Origin: Brevundimonas sp. SH203
Lineage (GTDB): Bacteria > Pseudomonadota > Alphaproteobacteria > Caulobacterales > Caulobacteraceae
Reading direction: 5' to 3'
Length of the DNA: 64,000 nucleotides
Assembly: GCF_002157625.1 (NCBI RefSeq)
Contig: NZ_BDMM01000001.1
Coordinates: 434,001-498,000, forward strand
A program made the position numbers and the translations under genes. Under the pieces are notes generated by a model. That model saw nothing but the letters and a program-made list of their open reading frames with translations. It was not told where the DNA came from and did no database searches. Below are positions 1-10,810 of this stretch, piece by piece (positions within the stretch are counted from its first letter, which is position 1; every line of letters begins with the position of its first letter).

Positions 1-587
1 GACGACAGCGGCACGGGCGGCGCCTTGACGAATTCTCGCGCGCCCAGCAGCCCCCGCTCCTCCCCGTCCAGCGCCACGATCAGCACGCTATGCTCCGGCG
101 CCTGGGCCTTCAGCCGCCGCGCCAGTTCCAGCATCGTCGCCACGCCCGAGGCGTTGTCGTCCGCCCCGTGATAGATCTGGCCGTCGTTCATGCCGACGTG
201 GTCGTAATGGGCCGTCACCACGATATAACGATCCGCGACGCGCGTGCCGGGGATCAGGCCGACGATATTGACGCCGCTGAACCGCTTCACGCCCTCGCGC
301 GTGCGCCCCGTCGCTTCGAACGGTTGAAGCCGCCCGAAGGGCGCCGGCTGAACCCCCATCGCCTCCAGCCGCGACACGATATAGGCCCGCGCCCGCTCGC
401 CCCCCGCCGACCCCGTGTCGCGCCCCTGCATGTCGTCGCCCGACAGGACGCGCACATCGTCCAGCAAGGGGCTGGATGCGACGGGCGCCGCCGCCGGCGC
501 GGTGGCTACGGGCGCGGGCGAAACCGGCGTGCAACCGCTCAGCAGGATGGCAGCGACGGAAAGCGAAAAAGCGATGGGACGGATCAT
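1..587 (-). CDS. M28-family zinc peptidase lipoprotein (C-terminus beyond window)
   Basis: The visible 195 residues begin with a lipoprotein signal (LLSGC, lipid Cys19). After a Pro/Ala linker comes an M28-type aminopeptidase domain with likely metal ligands in AHYDH (His127), GADDNASG (Asp143/144) and DGEE (Glu176/177). The family hydrolyses peptides with two zinc ions; this one should be anchored in the envelope. The ATG at 587 was chosen because the lipobox follows directly. The gene runs off the left edge, so its C-terminus, its true length and any PA domain cannot be judged. It is divergent from ligA with about 100 bp between them. Confidence 0.88.
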   Translation of the reverse strand, partial: MIRPIAFSLSVAAILLSGCTPVSPAPVATAPAAAPVASSPLLDDVRVLSGDDMQGRDTGSAGGERARAYIVSRLEAMGVQPAPFGRLQPFEATGRTREGVKRFSGVNIVGLIPGTRVADRYIVVTAHYDHVGMNDGQIYHGADDNASGVATMLELARRLKAQAPEHSVLIVALDGEERGLLGAREFVKAPPVPLS

Positions 588-679
588 GCGAACTCCACAA
601 AGACCGTCCGACCCTAACCGCAGCCGAACCCCGCGTCAGCCGTTCGTTGACGGGTCACGCGGCGGTCAACAGGTGATAA

Positions 680-3019
<2,340 letters not shown>

Positions 3020-3185
3020 TCTCTCCTGACCAGCCTTGACGCCCCGCTGATAACTTGACCTAAGGTCCGGTTTTCATTGGCGATCCTCGCTGTTTCAGCC
3101 TTGTTTTCAACCGAAAGCAGGATCACCCTGCCTCTCAACGGATCGGCATGGACCGACCGAAGACAAGGCGATTGAAGGAAACACC

Positions 3186-3608
3186 ATGAAGATCAAGATC
3201 ATGCTGGCCGCCGCTGCGCTGACCGGCGCGCTCGCCACCCCGGCCCTGGCCGGCGACCCCACCGGCCTGTGGCAGACCCCGACAAACGGCGGCCAGGTGC
3301 GGATCGCGCGCTGTGGCCAGGCCCTGTGCGGAACGCTGGTGACGTCAGACCACATCCGCGCCGACGCCAATGTGCGCGACCAGCGCAATCGCGACTCCGC
3401 CCAGCGAAACCGCACCCTGCGCAACCTGCCCATGCTGACCGGCTTCACCGGCGGGCCGACGGAATGGCGCAACGGCTCAGTCTATAATCCGGCCGACGGC
3501 GGCACCTATCGCGGCACGATCACCATGACCAACGACAATACGCTGCGTCTGCGCGGCTGCATCGTCGCCCCGCTGTGCAAGACCCAGACCTGGACCCGCA
3601 TCCAGTAG
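3186..3608 (+). CDS. DUF2147-type secreted protein
   Basis: This 140-residue protein has a clear Sec signal (residues 1-22, cleavage after ALA) and a mature domain resembling DUF2147: GLWQTP near the start, CGQALCG, NGSVYNPADGGTYRG, and a C-terminal LRGCI segment. The family is periplasmic and has no settled function; the four mature cysteines could form disulfides. The start is supported by GAAGGAA just upstream of the ATG. It is monocistronic and ends just before a strong hairpin terminator. Confidence 0.8.
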   Translation: MKIKIMLAAAALTGALATPALAGDPTGLWQTPTNGGQVRIARCGQALCGTLVTSDHIRADANVRDQRNRDSAQRNRTLRNLPMLTGFTGGPTEWRNGSVYNPADGGTYRGTITMTNDNTLRLRGCIVAPLCKTQTWTRIQ

Positions 3609-3630
3609 GACGCACCTCCCGACAGACGAA

Positions 3631-3666
3631 AGGCCCGGCCGGAGCGATCCGGCCGGGCCTTTTTAT
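3631..3666 (+). terminator. Rho-independent terminator between convergent genes
   Basis: A 13-bp perfect stem (AGGCCCGGCCGGA and its complement) with a GCGA loop is followed by TTTTT. It lies 22 nt after the DUF2147 gene and before the end of the opposing aldo-keto reductase gene, so it may also slow transcription from the other side. Confidence 0.9.
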
Positions 3667-3681
3667 TTCAGCCGCCGTGCC

Positions 3682-4668
3682 TCAGTGGTTCAGAGCCGCC
3701 CGGGCCGCCTCGGCGTAGCGATGTCCGCTGGCCGCCCCCTTGGGGAAGACGGCGTCGATCCGGGCCAGATCGTCCGGCGACAGGACCAGATCGACGGCCG
3801 CCGCATTCTGCTCCAGCGTCGTGACCCGGCGTGTGCCGGGGATTGGGACCAGGCCGTCGCCCTGCGCCAGCACCCAGGCCAGGGCTAGCTGAGCGGCCGT
3901 GACGCCCTTATCGGCGGCGATCGCCTTCACCGCCTCGACCAGATCCAGATTTTTCTGGAAGTTCTCGCCCATGAAGCGGGGATTGGTGCGACGGAAGTCG
4001 TCGGCGTCCAGATCGTCGATGGACTTGATGTCGCCGGACAGGAAACCGCGCCCCAATGGGCTGTAGGGCACGAAGGCGATGCCCAGTTCGCGCGTCACGG
4101 CGAACAGCTCGTCCTCAGGCTCGCGGCTCCACAGCGAATACTCCGTCTGAAGGGCCGTGATGGGGTGGGTCGCATGGGCCTTGCGCAGCGTATCGGGCGC
4201 CGCCTCGGACAGGCCCAGGAAGCGCACCTTGCCCTCCTTCACCAGTTCGGCCATCGCGCCGACCGTCTCCTCGATCGGCGTGTTCGGGTCCACCCGATGC
4301 AGATAGTAGAGATCGACGTGATCGACGCCCAGGCGCTGAAGGCTGCCTTCGATGGCGCGCCGGACGTTGGCGGGGCTGCCGTCGGTCATCAGTCGGCTGC
4401 GGTCGGCGTTGTAGTTGATGCCGAACTTGGTGGCGATGAACGCCCGATCCCGACGATCCTTGAGCGCCTTGCCGACCAGAACCTCGTTTGTGTGCGGCCC
4501 GTACATCTCGGCCGTGTCGAACAGGGTGATCCCCAGGTCGAGCGCGCGGTGAATGACCGACACCGACTGGGCCTCGTCCGCGCCGCCGTAAAAGGCGCTC
4601 ATGCCCATGCAGCCCAGACCAATGGCCGAAACCTCGGGTCCGTTCGGACCCAGCTTGCGCATCTTCAT
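3682..4668 (-). CDS. Aldo/keto reductase
   Basis: This 328-residue NADPH-dependent oxidoreductase of the aldo/keto reductase superfamily shows the catalytic tetrad: Asp51 and Tyr56 in LFDTAEMYG, Lys81 in IATKFG, and His124 in YYLHRVDP. The C-terminal PGTRR segment is the usual cofactor-binding region. The closest type is the AKR11/AKR13-like group of broad-specificity reductases. An in-frame ATG lies 14 codons upstream, but the one at 4668 has AGGAG eight bases before it and is preferred. The natural substrate cannot be read from sequence. Confidence 0.9.
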   Translation of the reverse strand: MKMRKLGPNGPEVSAIGLGCMGMSAFYGGADEAQSVSVIHRALDLGITLFDTAEMYGPHTNEVLVGKALKDRRDRAFIATKFGINYNADRSRLMTDGSPANVRRAIEGSLQRLGVDHVDLYYLHRVDPNTPIEETVGAMAELVKEGKVRFLGLSEAAPDTLRKAHATHPITALQTEYSLWSREPEDELFAVTRELGIAFVPYSPLGRGFLSGDIKSIDDLDADDFRRTNPRFMGENFQKNLDLVEAVKAIAADKGVTAAQLALAWVLAQGDGLVPIPGTRRVTTLEQNAAAVDLVLSPDDLARIDAVFPKGAASGHRYAEAARAALNH

Positions 4669-4777
4669 TTGCGCTCTCCTGTCGATGTAGGGGATCGGCC
4701 CAAAAACCAAAACGGGGGCCGACGATCAGGAGATGGTCGCTGCGCCGGCCGGCTTCAAGCCCGGCCGTGCTTTGCGA

Positions 4778-4854
4778 TGGTACCGCCTCTCAGGCTTGAA
4801 CTGAGGACCTCCGGTTCCACAAACCGGCGCTCTAACCAACTGAGCTAAGGCGGC
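4778..4854 (-). tRNA. tRNA-His (GTG)
   Basis: The reverse strand folds into a standard cloverleaf with anticodon loop TTGTGGA (anticodon GTG) between CCGGT and ACCGG. The acceptor stem is GCCGCCT/AGGCGGT, with a G-U first pair. The discriminator is A73 and CCA is encoded. Histidine tRNAs of most bacteria have C73 paired to an extra G-1; A73 is the known alphaproteobacterial variant. Confidence 0.95.
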
Positions 4855-4950
4855 CCGCTCATCGCGAGGCGCGTTCTCTACCGGGCCTCACCGATCCAAT
4901 CAAGCGACTTCGTGAGATTTCATCAGGAGATTTCCCAATGGTTTTGACAA

Positions 4951-4985
4951 CGAAAAACGCCCCGGAGATGGCTCTCCGGGGCGTT
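4951..4985 (-). terminator. Rho-independent terminator of the exbB-exbD-tonB operon
   Basis: Read on the minus strand, a 13-bp stem (AACGCCCCGGAGA and its complement) with a four-base loop is followed by a run of T. It lies 19 nt beyond the tonB stop codon. Confidence 0.88.
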
Positions 4986-5004
4986 CTGTCTTGATGGCCT
5001 CACC

Positions 5005-5724
5005 TCAACCGAGGTTGAACGGCACCCGAACACGGAAGGTCGCGTCCTGGGCCGCGCCATCGACGGTCCGCGGGGACAGCTGTCCACGCTGAACCACGCG
5101 AATGGCGGCGCGGCCGAAGCCCATGCCTGCCGGCTCTTCCGAGATCACCCGGCAGTTCGCCGGAGCCCCGTTAGAGCGCGCGGTGCATTCCACCGTGGCC
5201 GATCCGCTGATCTCACGTTCCAGCGCGCGAGCCGGGAAGTCGTCAGCAGTCGGACGCGGTTGACGCGACCACTGGACGTTCGTGATCGTCGATGGACGTG
5301 GCGGAGCCGGCGGAGCGGGCGGCGGCGGCGGTCCGGGAATGTTCACGGGCGGGCCCGTGTATTCCACCCGGTCTTCCTTCTTCGTCGGCGTGATGTTCAC
5401 CGGCGGAGGAGGCGTGACGTTCGGAACCGGCGCCGGCACGCGCACCTGAAGCTTCGGCGGCGGCGGCTGATCCGTCGGCGGGGGCGGCGGGGGCGGAGGC
5501 GGCGGAGGCGGCGGAACCGGCTCGACCAACTCGACCTCGACGGACTCGTCGACGTAGTTGAATTCCTTCAGCTTGAACTTGGACTGCTGCAGGAAGAAGA
5601 TCAGCAGGGCGAACAGGATGCTGACGACCAGCAGGCAGACGATCAGCACGGGGTAGGAAACCCCCATGAAGCCCTTCGACCTGGGTATGTCGTAACGACT
5701 GCGATGATATTCGACGTCTGTCAT
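5005..5724 (-). CDS. tonB: TonB-family energy transducer
   Basis: This 239-residue protein has the TonB layout: a short cytoplasmic N-terminus, one membrane anchor (about residues 22-45), an acidic stretch, a long proline-rich spacer (a run of 14 prolines, then PxP repeats), and a C-terminal TonB domain with ATVECTARSNGAPANCRV and a final FRVRVPFNL strand. It carries proton-motive energy from ExbBD to outer-membrane receptors. It is last in an operon, 14 nt after exbD, with GGAGA before its ATG and a strong terminator behind it. Confidence 0.92.
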   Translation of the reverse strand: MTDVEYHRSRYDIPRSKGFMGVSYPVLIVCLLVVSILFALLIFFLQQSKFKLKEFNYVDESVEVELVEPVPPPPPPPPPPPPPTDQPPPPKLQVRVPAPVPNVTPPPPVNITPTKKEDRVEYTGPPVNIPGPPPPPAPPAPPRPSTITNVQWSRQPRPTADDFPARALEREISGSATVECTARSNGAPANCRVISEEPAGMGFGRAAIRVVQRGQLSPRTVDGAAQDATFRVRVPFNLG

Positions 5725-5738
5725 ACTATCTCCGCGCT

Positions 5739-6173
5739 CTAGCTCGTCGCCTGGTCTTCGCCGACCAGTGCAACGCTGTAGAAGCCGTTATCCTGCAACG
5801 CATTCATGACCTGCATGAAGTCGCCGTAACGGGTGTTCTGGTCGCCCCGAATGAAGATCCGCTCATCGGCCGGGTTCCGGGAGCCGATCTGTTTCAGCAG
5901 ATCTTCTCCCAGGGAGCCGACGTCGGTCTTGAAGTCGCCCACATAGACGTCGCCGTCATTCTGGATCGAAATATAGACCGGCTTGGGCGGGTTCGGGGCC
6001 GCCTTGGCGACGGCGATTGGCAATTCGACGGGCACCGACACGGAAGCTAGCGGAGCCGCCACCATGAAGATGATGAGCAAGACCAGCATGATATCAACGA
6101 AAGGCGTAACGTTGATGTCGCTGTTGGCCTCGACCACATTGCCAGCGCCGCCCGATTTAATCTTGGCGGCCAT
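5739..6173 (-). CDS. exbD: ExbD/TolR-family proton channel subunit
   Basis: This 144-residue protein has a single N-terminal membrane helix with TPFVDIMLVLLIIFMV. Asp27 corresponds to the proton-carrying aspartate of the ExbD/TolR family. The remainder is a periplasmic domain. It forms the inner-membrane motor with ExbB and drives TonB. The gene begins five bases after exbB and is followed closely by tonB, so the motor assignment to TonB rather than Tol-Pal is supported by context. Confidence 0.94.
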   Translation of the reverse strand: MAAKIKSGGAGNVVEANSDINVTPFVDIMLVLLIIFMVAAPLASVSVPVELPIAVAKAAPNPPKPVYISIQNDGDVYVGDFKTDVGSLGEDLLKQIGSRNPADERIFIRGDQNTRYGDFMQVMNALQDNGFYSVALVGEDQATS

Positions 6174-6178
6174 CCGTC

Positions 6179-7060
6179 TTACGCCCCCTTGTCGAGCTGA
6201 CGCGAGATGCCGTTCAGCAGCTCAGCGGCGAAGCCGTCGGCGCGCGTGCCGTAACCGGCGATGCGGGTGTTGAAGTAGTTGTAGAACACGACGGCCGGGA
6301 TAGCGGCGAACAGACCGATGCCGGTGGCCAGCAGGGCTTCAGCGATACCCGGAGCAACGACGGCCAGGTTGGTCGTGTTGGATTCCGCGATGCCGATGAA
6401 GGAGTTCATGATGCCGTAAACGGTGCCGAACAGACCGACGAACGGGCCGATCGATCCGACCGAAGCCAGGAACTGCTGGCCGCCCGACAGGCGCTTGGCC
6501 AGACCGGATTGAACAGCGGCGACGGCGGCTTGGGCGCGGCCCAGGGCCGAGTCCAGGTGATCGCCCGTGACCGACAGGCCCGACTGACGCGACAGTTCGA
6601 TTTCCTCGGTGGCGGCGGCGGCCATGTCGGCCAGCGGGTTGCCGTCGAACTCTTCCTGGGTGGCGACGGCGCGCATGTCGGCGATGGTGCGGGCGCCGCG
6701 GAAGGTTTCGAGGAAGTTGTCCGTCTTGCGGTTCAGCGAACCGAACTCGAACAGTTTGATCAGCAGCAGGGTCCACGACAGGATCGAGGCCAGCAGCAGG
6801 CCGGCCATAACGACCTTAACGACGACCGTGGCTTCCATGAACATGGAGATGGGGGTGATGCCGGCGCCGTGGTGACCGCCGCCGACGGCTTCGTTGACCG
6901 AAGCGGGGTCAGCCGGGGTCGCCGGGGCTGCGGCGGGGGCCGCAGTCGAGGCAGCCGGGGTCGGCTCGGCCGGGGCCTGGGCCAGAACCGGCGAGCTCGC
7001 CATCAGCGCGGCGGCGCCGGCCATGGCGAGAAGGATGTTCGTCTTTTTGCTGTTCAGCAT
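6179..7060 (-). CDS. exbB: ExbB/TolQ/MotA-family proton channel subunit
   Basis: The 293-residue protein has a cleavable-looking signal (MLNSKKTNILLAM to AQA), an Ala/Pro-rich periplasmic stretch, then three membrane helices of the MotA/TolQ/ExbB family. The conserved block runs SVGSIGPFVGLFGTVYGIM and ends with AEALLATGIGLFAAIPAVV. It is the stator ring that conducts protons for ExbD and TonB. The frame stays open upstream to 7297, but the signal peptide directly after the ATG at 7060, with AGGA upstream, favours that start. It is the first gene of exbB-exbD-tonB. Confidence 0.92.
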   Translation of the reverse strand: MLNSKKTNILLAMAGAAALMASSPVLAQAPAEPTPAASTAAPAAAPATPADPASVNEAVGGGHHGAGITPISMFMEATVVVKVVMAGLLLASILSWTLLLIKLFEFGSLNRKTDNFLETFRGARTIADMRAVATQEEFDGNPLADMAAAATEEIELSRQSGLSVTGDHLDSALGRAQAAVAAVQSGLAKRLSGGQQFLASVGSIGPFVGLFGTVYGIMNSFIGIAESNTTNLAVVAPGIAEALLATGIGLFAAIPAVVFYNYFNTRIAGYGTRADGFAAELLNGISRQLDKGA

Positions 7061-7600
7061 AGTTCGCCAGTTCCTGCTTGGTCTGACTCGTGGAACCAAA
7101 GGTGCGGCCATAGTCAGCGACCGCTCCCCAACCTGAAATGTTTCCTTCAGCACACCCCGTCCCCATCGAGGATCGAAGTCCGCTGAAATCTTTGTTGGAG
7201 GCCGATGCGGTCGCCCGCCTCGGCTCCGATGTCGCGAACCGCCGAAGAGCAACTCTCCGGCCATTCGCGTTAACGCCTTCATGAGAAGGCGTCTCAACCC
7301 CTTTGAAGAACCCTTACCGGAGCGTCAAGGGAGAAGGACGGCTTTTAACCCCTCAAGACAAGGGGAGAAAAGTTTCGCCTGCGCCGCGCATTGAAGCGTT
7401 GCGGCGCGACGTTTTGATGAAGGCGATGCGTCAGTTGGAGCAAGCTTGTTCCAAACTGCGATCCATCGGCGGTTTCTTGCGGGATTCGCAGCAATCGCGA
7501 CGGATCGTCCCTTTTGCCGAGCGAACCGCGTTCCCCGCGCGCGCCGTTTCTGCGCCTGGTGGGCGAGGATCACGCATGACGATTAGGAGAAATAAAAGAG
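7061..7600. other. Non-coding leader and promoter region of the exbB operon
   Basis: No convincing gene lies here; short open frames on both strands either overlap the tRNA-Phe or lack family features. The visible structure is an 8-bp perfect hairpin (ACGCCTTC-ATGA-GAAGGCGT, 7273-7292) and a weaker CCCCT/AGGGG pair near 7349-7367. The region should contain the minus-strand promoter of exbB. I could not pick out a confident -35/-10 pair. Confidence 0.5.
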
Positions 7601-7676
7601 TGGTGCCTGGAGGCGGGTTCGAACCACCGACACGCGGATTTTCAATCCGCTGCTCTACCAGCTGAGCTATCCAGGC
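7601..7676 (-). tRNA. tRNA-Phe (GAA)
   Basis: The minus strand gives a regular cloverleaf: acceptor GCCTGGA/TCCAGGC, anticodon stem GCGGA/TCCGC with loop TTGAAAA (anticodon GAA), T loop TTCGAAC, A73 and an encoded CCA. It lies just downstream of yacG on the same strand. Confidence 0.97.
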
Positions 7677-7703
7677 GCCGACGCGGCGTCGCGAGAGGCG
7701 GGT

Positions 7704-7904
7704 CTATAGGGGAGGCTTTTGCGCCTGTCCAGCGCCCAATCCATCGTTTTCGCCATCATCTTCGGCGCCCTCGTCCAGGGCGGCCGGAATGGCGTAGGCG
7801 CCGGTGAACCAGCGCTGCAGATCCACGTCGGAACAGCGGCGCGAGCAGAAGGGCTTGTACTTCTGATCGGCCTCGGCCTTGCGGCAGATGGGACAGGTCG
7901 ACAT
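7704..7904 (-). CDS. yacG: DNA gyrase inhibitor YacG
   Basis: This 66-residue protein carries the YacG zinc site C-X2-C-X12-C-X3-C (Cys4, Cys7, Cys20, Cys24) followed by DVDLQRWFTGAY, which is typical of the family, and an acidic tail. In E. coli YacG binds GyrB and inhibits gyrase. The gene starts three bases after the RNase E/G-like gene, at the end of the infA-maf operon, an order seen in many alphaproteobacteria. Confidence 0.93.
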   Translation of the reverse strand: MSTCPICRKAEADQKYKPFCSRRCSDVDLQRWFTGAYAIPAALDEGAEDDGENDGLGAGQAQKPPL

Positions 7905-7907
7905 GGA

Positions 7908-8942
7908 TCAGGTCTCTTCGATATGGCCGCGTCCGGCGGCGACGACGGCGTCAGGCCGAACCCCGGCGCGAGGCCCCAGACGGTCGGCCAGCGGCGCGAC
8001 GACGGCGGCCTCCTCAGGGGCGCAGCGCACGACGATGCGGGGCGCCTGTGTATCGGACAACATATGCCGCCTCAGCCTGCGGACCAACGCCAGGGCGCGC
8101 GTCTGAACCGACGGGCCGCCGTCGGCGTCCAGCAGCACCTCCTCCAGCGGCGTCCGGCGCCAGGGCAGAGACAGTTCCAGCAGGCCGAACCGGCTGACGC
8201 CACCGAACACCGCCTGGGGTTCATGGGCGAAGGCGGCGCGCGCGGCCTTGGCTTGCGCCGCCGCGTCCTGGCCGTCTCCGACCAGATCGACGACCACGAG
8301 GCCGCCCCAGCGACGCAGGCCGATCAGACGCGCCGCCTGGTTCAACCCTTCGCGATTCGCCGCCGCCCTGCCCTGTTTCGGACCGCGGCCGGGCGTGGGC
8401 GCATGGTCGATGTCGATGGCGATCAGCGCCCGAGTCCGTTCAAGCGCCAGATCGAGACCGTGTGCGGGAAAGCGATGCGTCCGCGCCAGCGCCTCCTCCT
8501 CGGCCTCCGTCACGGCGTCGATGGCGGCGACGCCCGTGACTGATTCCTCGTCAGGCGCGAGCGCGCGCAACTGTTCAGCGACCGTCGGCGCGGGCTGAAG
8601 CAGTCTGGGCGTCCCCTCCCCCGGCCCCAGGCGGCGAACCACGGCGCCCTTGCTGGCGCGCGGCTCGGCCGAGACGACGACCTCCAGCCTCTGTCCCTGC
8701 GTCAGTCGATCATTACGATTGAAAGGCAGAAAAGCCGGCGGCCCGTCGCCCAGGTCGACAAAGGCGCCGCGCAGGCCGGGATTGACCTCGACCACGCGCC
8801 CGACCGACCGCGCGCCGAGCCGCGTCTGGGCCACGTCGCTGTCGCGCTGGATCAAAAGATGGGTGAACCGGCCGTCTCGCAGGATCGCGCCGCGCGTCTC
8901 GCCCGGCGTCTCGTCGAGGAAGACCTCGACCGCGCCGCTCAT
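7908..8942 (-). CDS. Short ribonuclease E/G-family protein
   Basis: The 344-residue protein corresponds to the catalytic half of RNase E/G. An S1-like domain (about residues 44-100) is followed by the RNase H-like/DNase I-like core. The metal-binding aspartates are visible as Asp177 in LIAIDIDHA and Asp219 in GGLVVVDLV. The position of E. coli Asn305 is Asp179 here, and the zinc-link cysteines and C-terminal small domain are absent. Short forms of this kind occur beside yacG in alphaproteobacteria. It overlaps maf by four bases. Whether it is an active endonuclease is unproven. Confidence 0.85.
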   Translation of the reverse strand: MSGAVEVFLDETPGETRGAILRDGRFTHLLIQRDSDVAQTRLGARSVGRVVEVNPGLRGAFVDLGDGPPAFLPFNRNDRLTQGQRLEVVVSAEPRASKGAVVRRLGPGEGTPRLLQPAPTVAEQLRALAPDEESVTGVAAIDAVTEAEEEALARTHRFPAHGLDLALERTRALIAIDIDHAPTPGRGPKQGRAAANREGLNQAARLIGLRRWGGLVVVDLVGDGQDAAAQAKAARAAFAHEPQAVFGGVSRFGLLELSLPWRRTPLEEVLLDADGGPSVQTRALALVRRLRRHMLSDTQAPRIVVRCAPEEAAVVAPLADRLGPRAGVRPDAVVAAGRGHIEET

Positions 8943-9520
8943 GCCCGCCAGCCGACGCCGTGCAGCAGTTGGACGGCCTCATAGACCGGCAGCCCCATCA
9001 CCGAGGGGTGGCTGCCGACGATTCGCTGCACGAAGGCGCCGGCCGGCCCCTGGATACCGTATCCCCCGGCCTTGCCGCGCCAGTCGCCGCTGGCGACATA
9101 GGCGGCGATCTCATGGTCGGACAGGGGTTTGAAGGTCACGCGGGTCTCGTTGACCCGCGACGACAGTTTTCCGTCCCGAACGACGGCGACGCCGGTGAAG
9201 ACGCGGTGATTGCGACCGGACAGAAGTTTCAGGAACCGGGTCGCCTCCGCCTCGTCCGCCGCCTTCTCAAGGAAGCGTCGGCCGACCGACACCACCGTAT
9301 CGGCGGCGATGATCACCGCCTGCGGGTGGCGAGCCGCGACGACCTGCGCCTTCGACGTGGCCAGACGCTCGGCCAGACGCGGCGGCGTTTCGCCTTTCAG
9401 CGGCGTCTCGTCGATGTCGGCGGGGTCGATATGGTCCGGCGCGATGCCGACCTGCGCCAACAGCTCGATGCGGCGCGGGCTGGACGACGCCAGCACGAGT
9501 TCAGGACGGACCCCGGACAC
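8939..9520 (-). CDS. maf: Maf-family nucleotide pyrophosphatase
   Basis: This 193-residue protein has the Maf signatures: ASSSPRR near the start, IIAADTVV in the middle, and KAGGYGIQGPAG in the C-terminal half. The family hydrolyses non-canonical or pyrimidine nucleoside triphosphates to monophosphates, cleaning the nucleotide pool and affecting septation in some bacteria. It lies between infA (18-base gap) and the RNase E/G-like gene (ATGA overlap). Confidence 0.94.
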   Translation of the reverse strand: MSGVRPELVLASSSPRRIELLAQVGIAPDHIDPADIDETPLKGETPPRLAERLATSKAQVVAARHPQAVIIAADTVVSVGRRFLEKAADEAEATRFLKLLSGRNHRVFTGVAVVRDGKLSSRVNETRVTFKPLSDHEIAAYVASGDWRGKAGGYGIQGPAGAFVQRIVGSHPSVMGLPVYEAVQLLHGVGWRA

Positions 9521-9538
9521 GGAAAACCCCAGCCCGCC

Positions 9539-9757
9539 TTACTTGAAGCGGTAGGTGATGCGACCCTTGGTCAGGTCATAGGGGGTCATTTCGACCAGCA
9601 CCTTGTCGCCGGCCAGAACGCGGATGCGGTTCTTGCGCATCTTGCCGGCGGTGTGGGCGATGATTTCATGGTCGTTCTCAAGCGTCACGCGGAAGGTGGC
9701 GTTCGGCAGCAGTTCGCTGACGGTGCCGGGAAACTCAAGCAGTTCTTCCTTAGCCAT
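9539..9757 (-). CDS. infA: Translation initiation factor IF-1
   Basis: This 72-residue single S1/OB-fold protein matches IF-1 throughout ([35 protein letters not shown], ending GRITYRFK). It binds the 30S A site during initiation. An in-frame ATG 13 codons upstream exists, but the canonical N-terminus MAKEE fixes the start at 9757. It heads the infA-maf-RNase-yacG operon. Confidence 0.97.
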   Translation of the reverse strand: MAKEELLEFPGTVSELLPNATFRVTLENDHEIIAHTAGKMRKNRIRVLAGDKVLVEMTPYDLTKGRITYRFK

Positions 9758-9860
9758 GCGGCCTCTCACGCCCGTTGAATATGCGTTCGACCCCACGCCG
9801 GGCGGGCGCGAGGGGCGGAATGGAGGGGCCTAATGCCCGAAAACACAGAGATAGTCGAGG

Positions 9861-10328
9861 TCAGCCGCGACGGTAGAGGGCGCACAGCAGCGTAAACAGC
9901 CGTCGCGCCGTCTCGTGATCGACCACGATCTTGCCTTCCAGCCGCGACTTCAGCGCCTCGGCGCCTTCGTTGTGCAGGCCGCGCCGGCCCATGTCGACCG
10001 ATTCGATCTGGCTGGGCGACGACCCGCGAAGCGCCTCGTAATAGCTGTCGCAGATCAGCAGATAGTCCTTCAGCACGCCCTTCAGCGGCGTCAGGCTGAT
10101 GGCGTAGGTGCGGGTGAAATCCTCGCCGTCGATGTCGAACACCAGACGATTGTCCTGCAGCGACAGTTTCAGCCTGTACGGCCCGCCAGTCGCGCCCTGC
10201 GGTTCGAAACTGTTCTTCTCCACCAGGTCGAAGATGGCGACGCGGCGCTCATGTTCGATCTCGGCCGTCGCGGCCGGCAGGGTCGCCGCGTCCAGTTCGA
10301 CGGAGGCCAGCCTGTGCGGACCGCTCAT
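9861..10328 (-). CDS. UPF0262 family protein
   Basis: This 155-residue cytosolic protein matches the alphaproteobacterial UPF0262 family ([52 protein letters not shown]). Its function is unknown. The ATG overlaps the stop of the DUF2948 gene (ATGA), so it is the third gene of the murA operon and probably translationally coupled. The conserved acidic and aromatic segments and the absence of a signal or membrane helix suggest a soluble housekeeping role. Confidence 0.88.
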   Translation of the reverse strand: MSGPHRLASVELDAATLPAATAEIEHERRVAIFDLVEKNSFEPQGATGGPYRLKLSLQDNRLVFDIDGEDFTRTYAISLTPLKGVLKDYLLICDSYYEALRGSSPSQIESVDMGRRGLHNEGAEALKSRLEGKIVVDHETARRLFTLLCALYRRG

Positions 10329-10810
10329 GCCGCATTCCCTTCTTCCAGTTCGGGCTCGTCCAGATGGGTCGGCGCGATCCGCGCGGGCCAGCGTTCGGAG
10401 ATGTCCGTGACCACGGCGTCCAGACATTCCACGTCGATCCGCAGATCCCCGCCGCCGGCGAACATCAGGATGACGCGGCCGCTGGGCGCCTCGGTCGGCA
10501 TGAAGTCCAGCGCCAGCAACTCCAACGAGGCGTCCGGGCTGCGCGACAGGCGGCGGCTCTTGACCGCCAGCACGTCGCCGAACTGCATGGCGCACATCAC
10601 CCGCGTCCCGCCGCATTCCCAGCAGAAGCGGCTGAAGGCGATGGTCAGGGTGCGCGCCTGCTTTTCCCACACGATGTCGACGGGCCGCAGGATGGCGTCC
10701 TGCAGCGCGGCGGAAATGATCTGCAGATCGTCGGCGTCCTCCGCCAGCAGGCGCAGCGGCTCGACCGGCGTGCTGGGAAAGGGCGGGACCGCGTCGACCT
10801 CAGCGCTCAT
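10325..10810 (-). CDS. DUF2948 family protein
   Basis: This 161-residue protein fits the DUF2948 family: [20 protein letters not shown], then [18 protein letters not shown], and a [16 protein letters not shown] block near the end. It is restricted to alphaproteobacteria and uncharacterised. The start at 10810 shares one base with the murA stop (TGATG). The murA-DUF2948-UPF0262 order is typical of Caulobacterales and suggests co-regulation with envelope growth, but no direct role can be read from the sequence. Confidence 0.87.
   Translation of the reverse strand: MSAEVDAVPPFPSTPVEPLRLLAEDADDLQIISAALQDAILRPVDIVWEKQARTLTIAFSRFCWECGGTRVMCAMQFGDVLAVKSRRLSRSPDASLELLALDFMPTEAPSGRVILMFAGGGDLRIDVECLDAVVTDISERWPARIAPTHLDEPELEEGNAA

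Noticed and set aside
7061..7297. A longer ExbB starting at 7297
   Set aside because: The upstream extension is Arg-rich and unlike the family, whereas the signal peptide starts at 7060.
7303..7665. A 120-codon plus-strand frame near tRNA-Phe
   Set aside because: It crosses the tRNA-Phe gene and has no family features.
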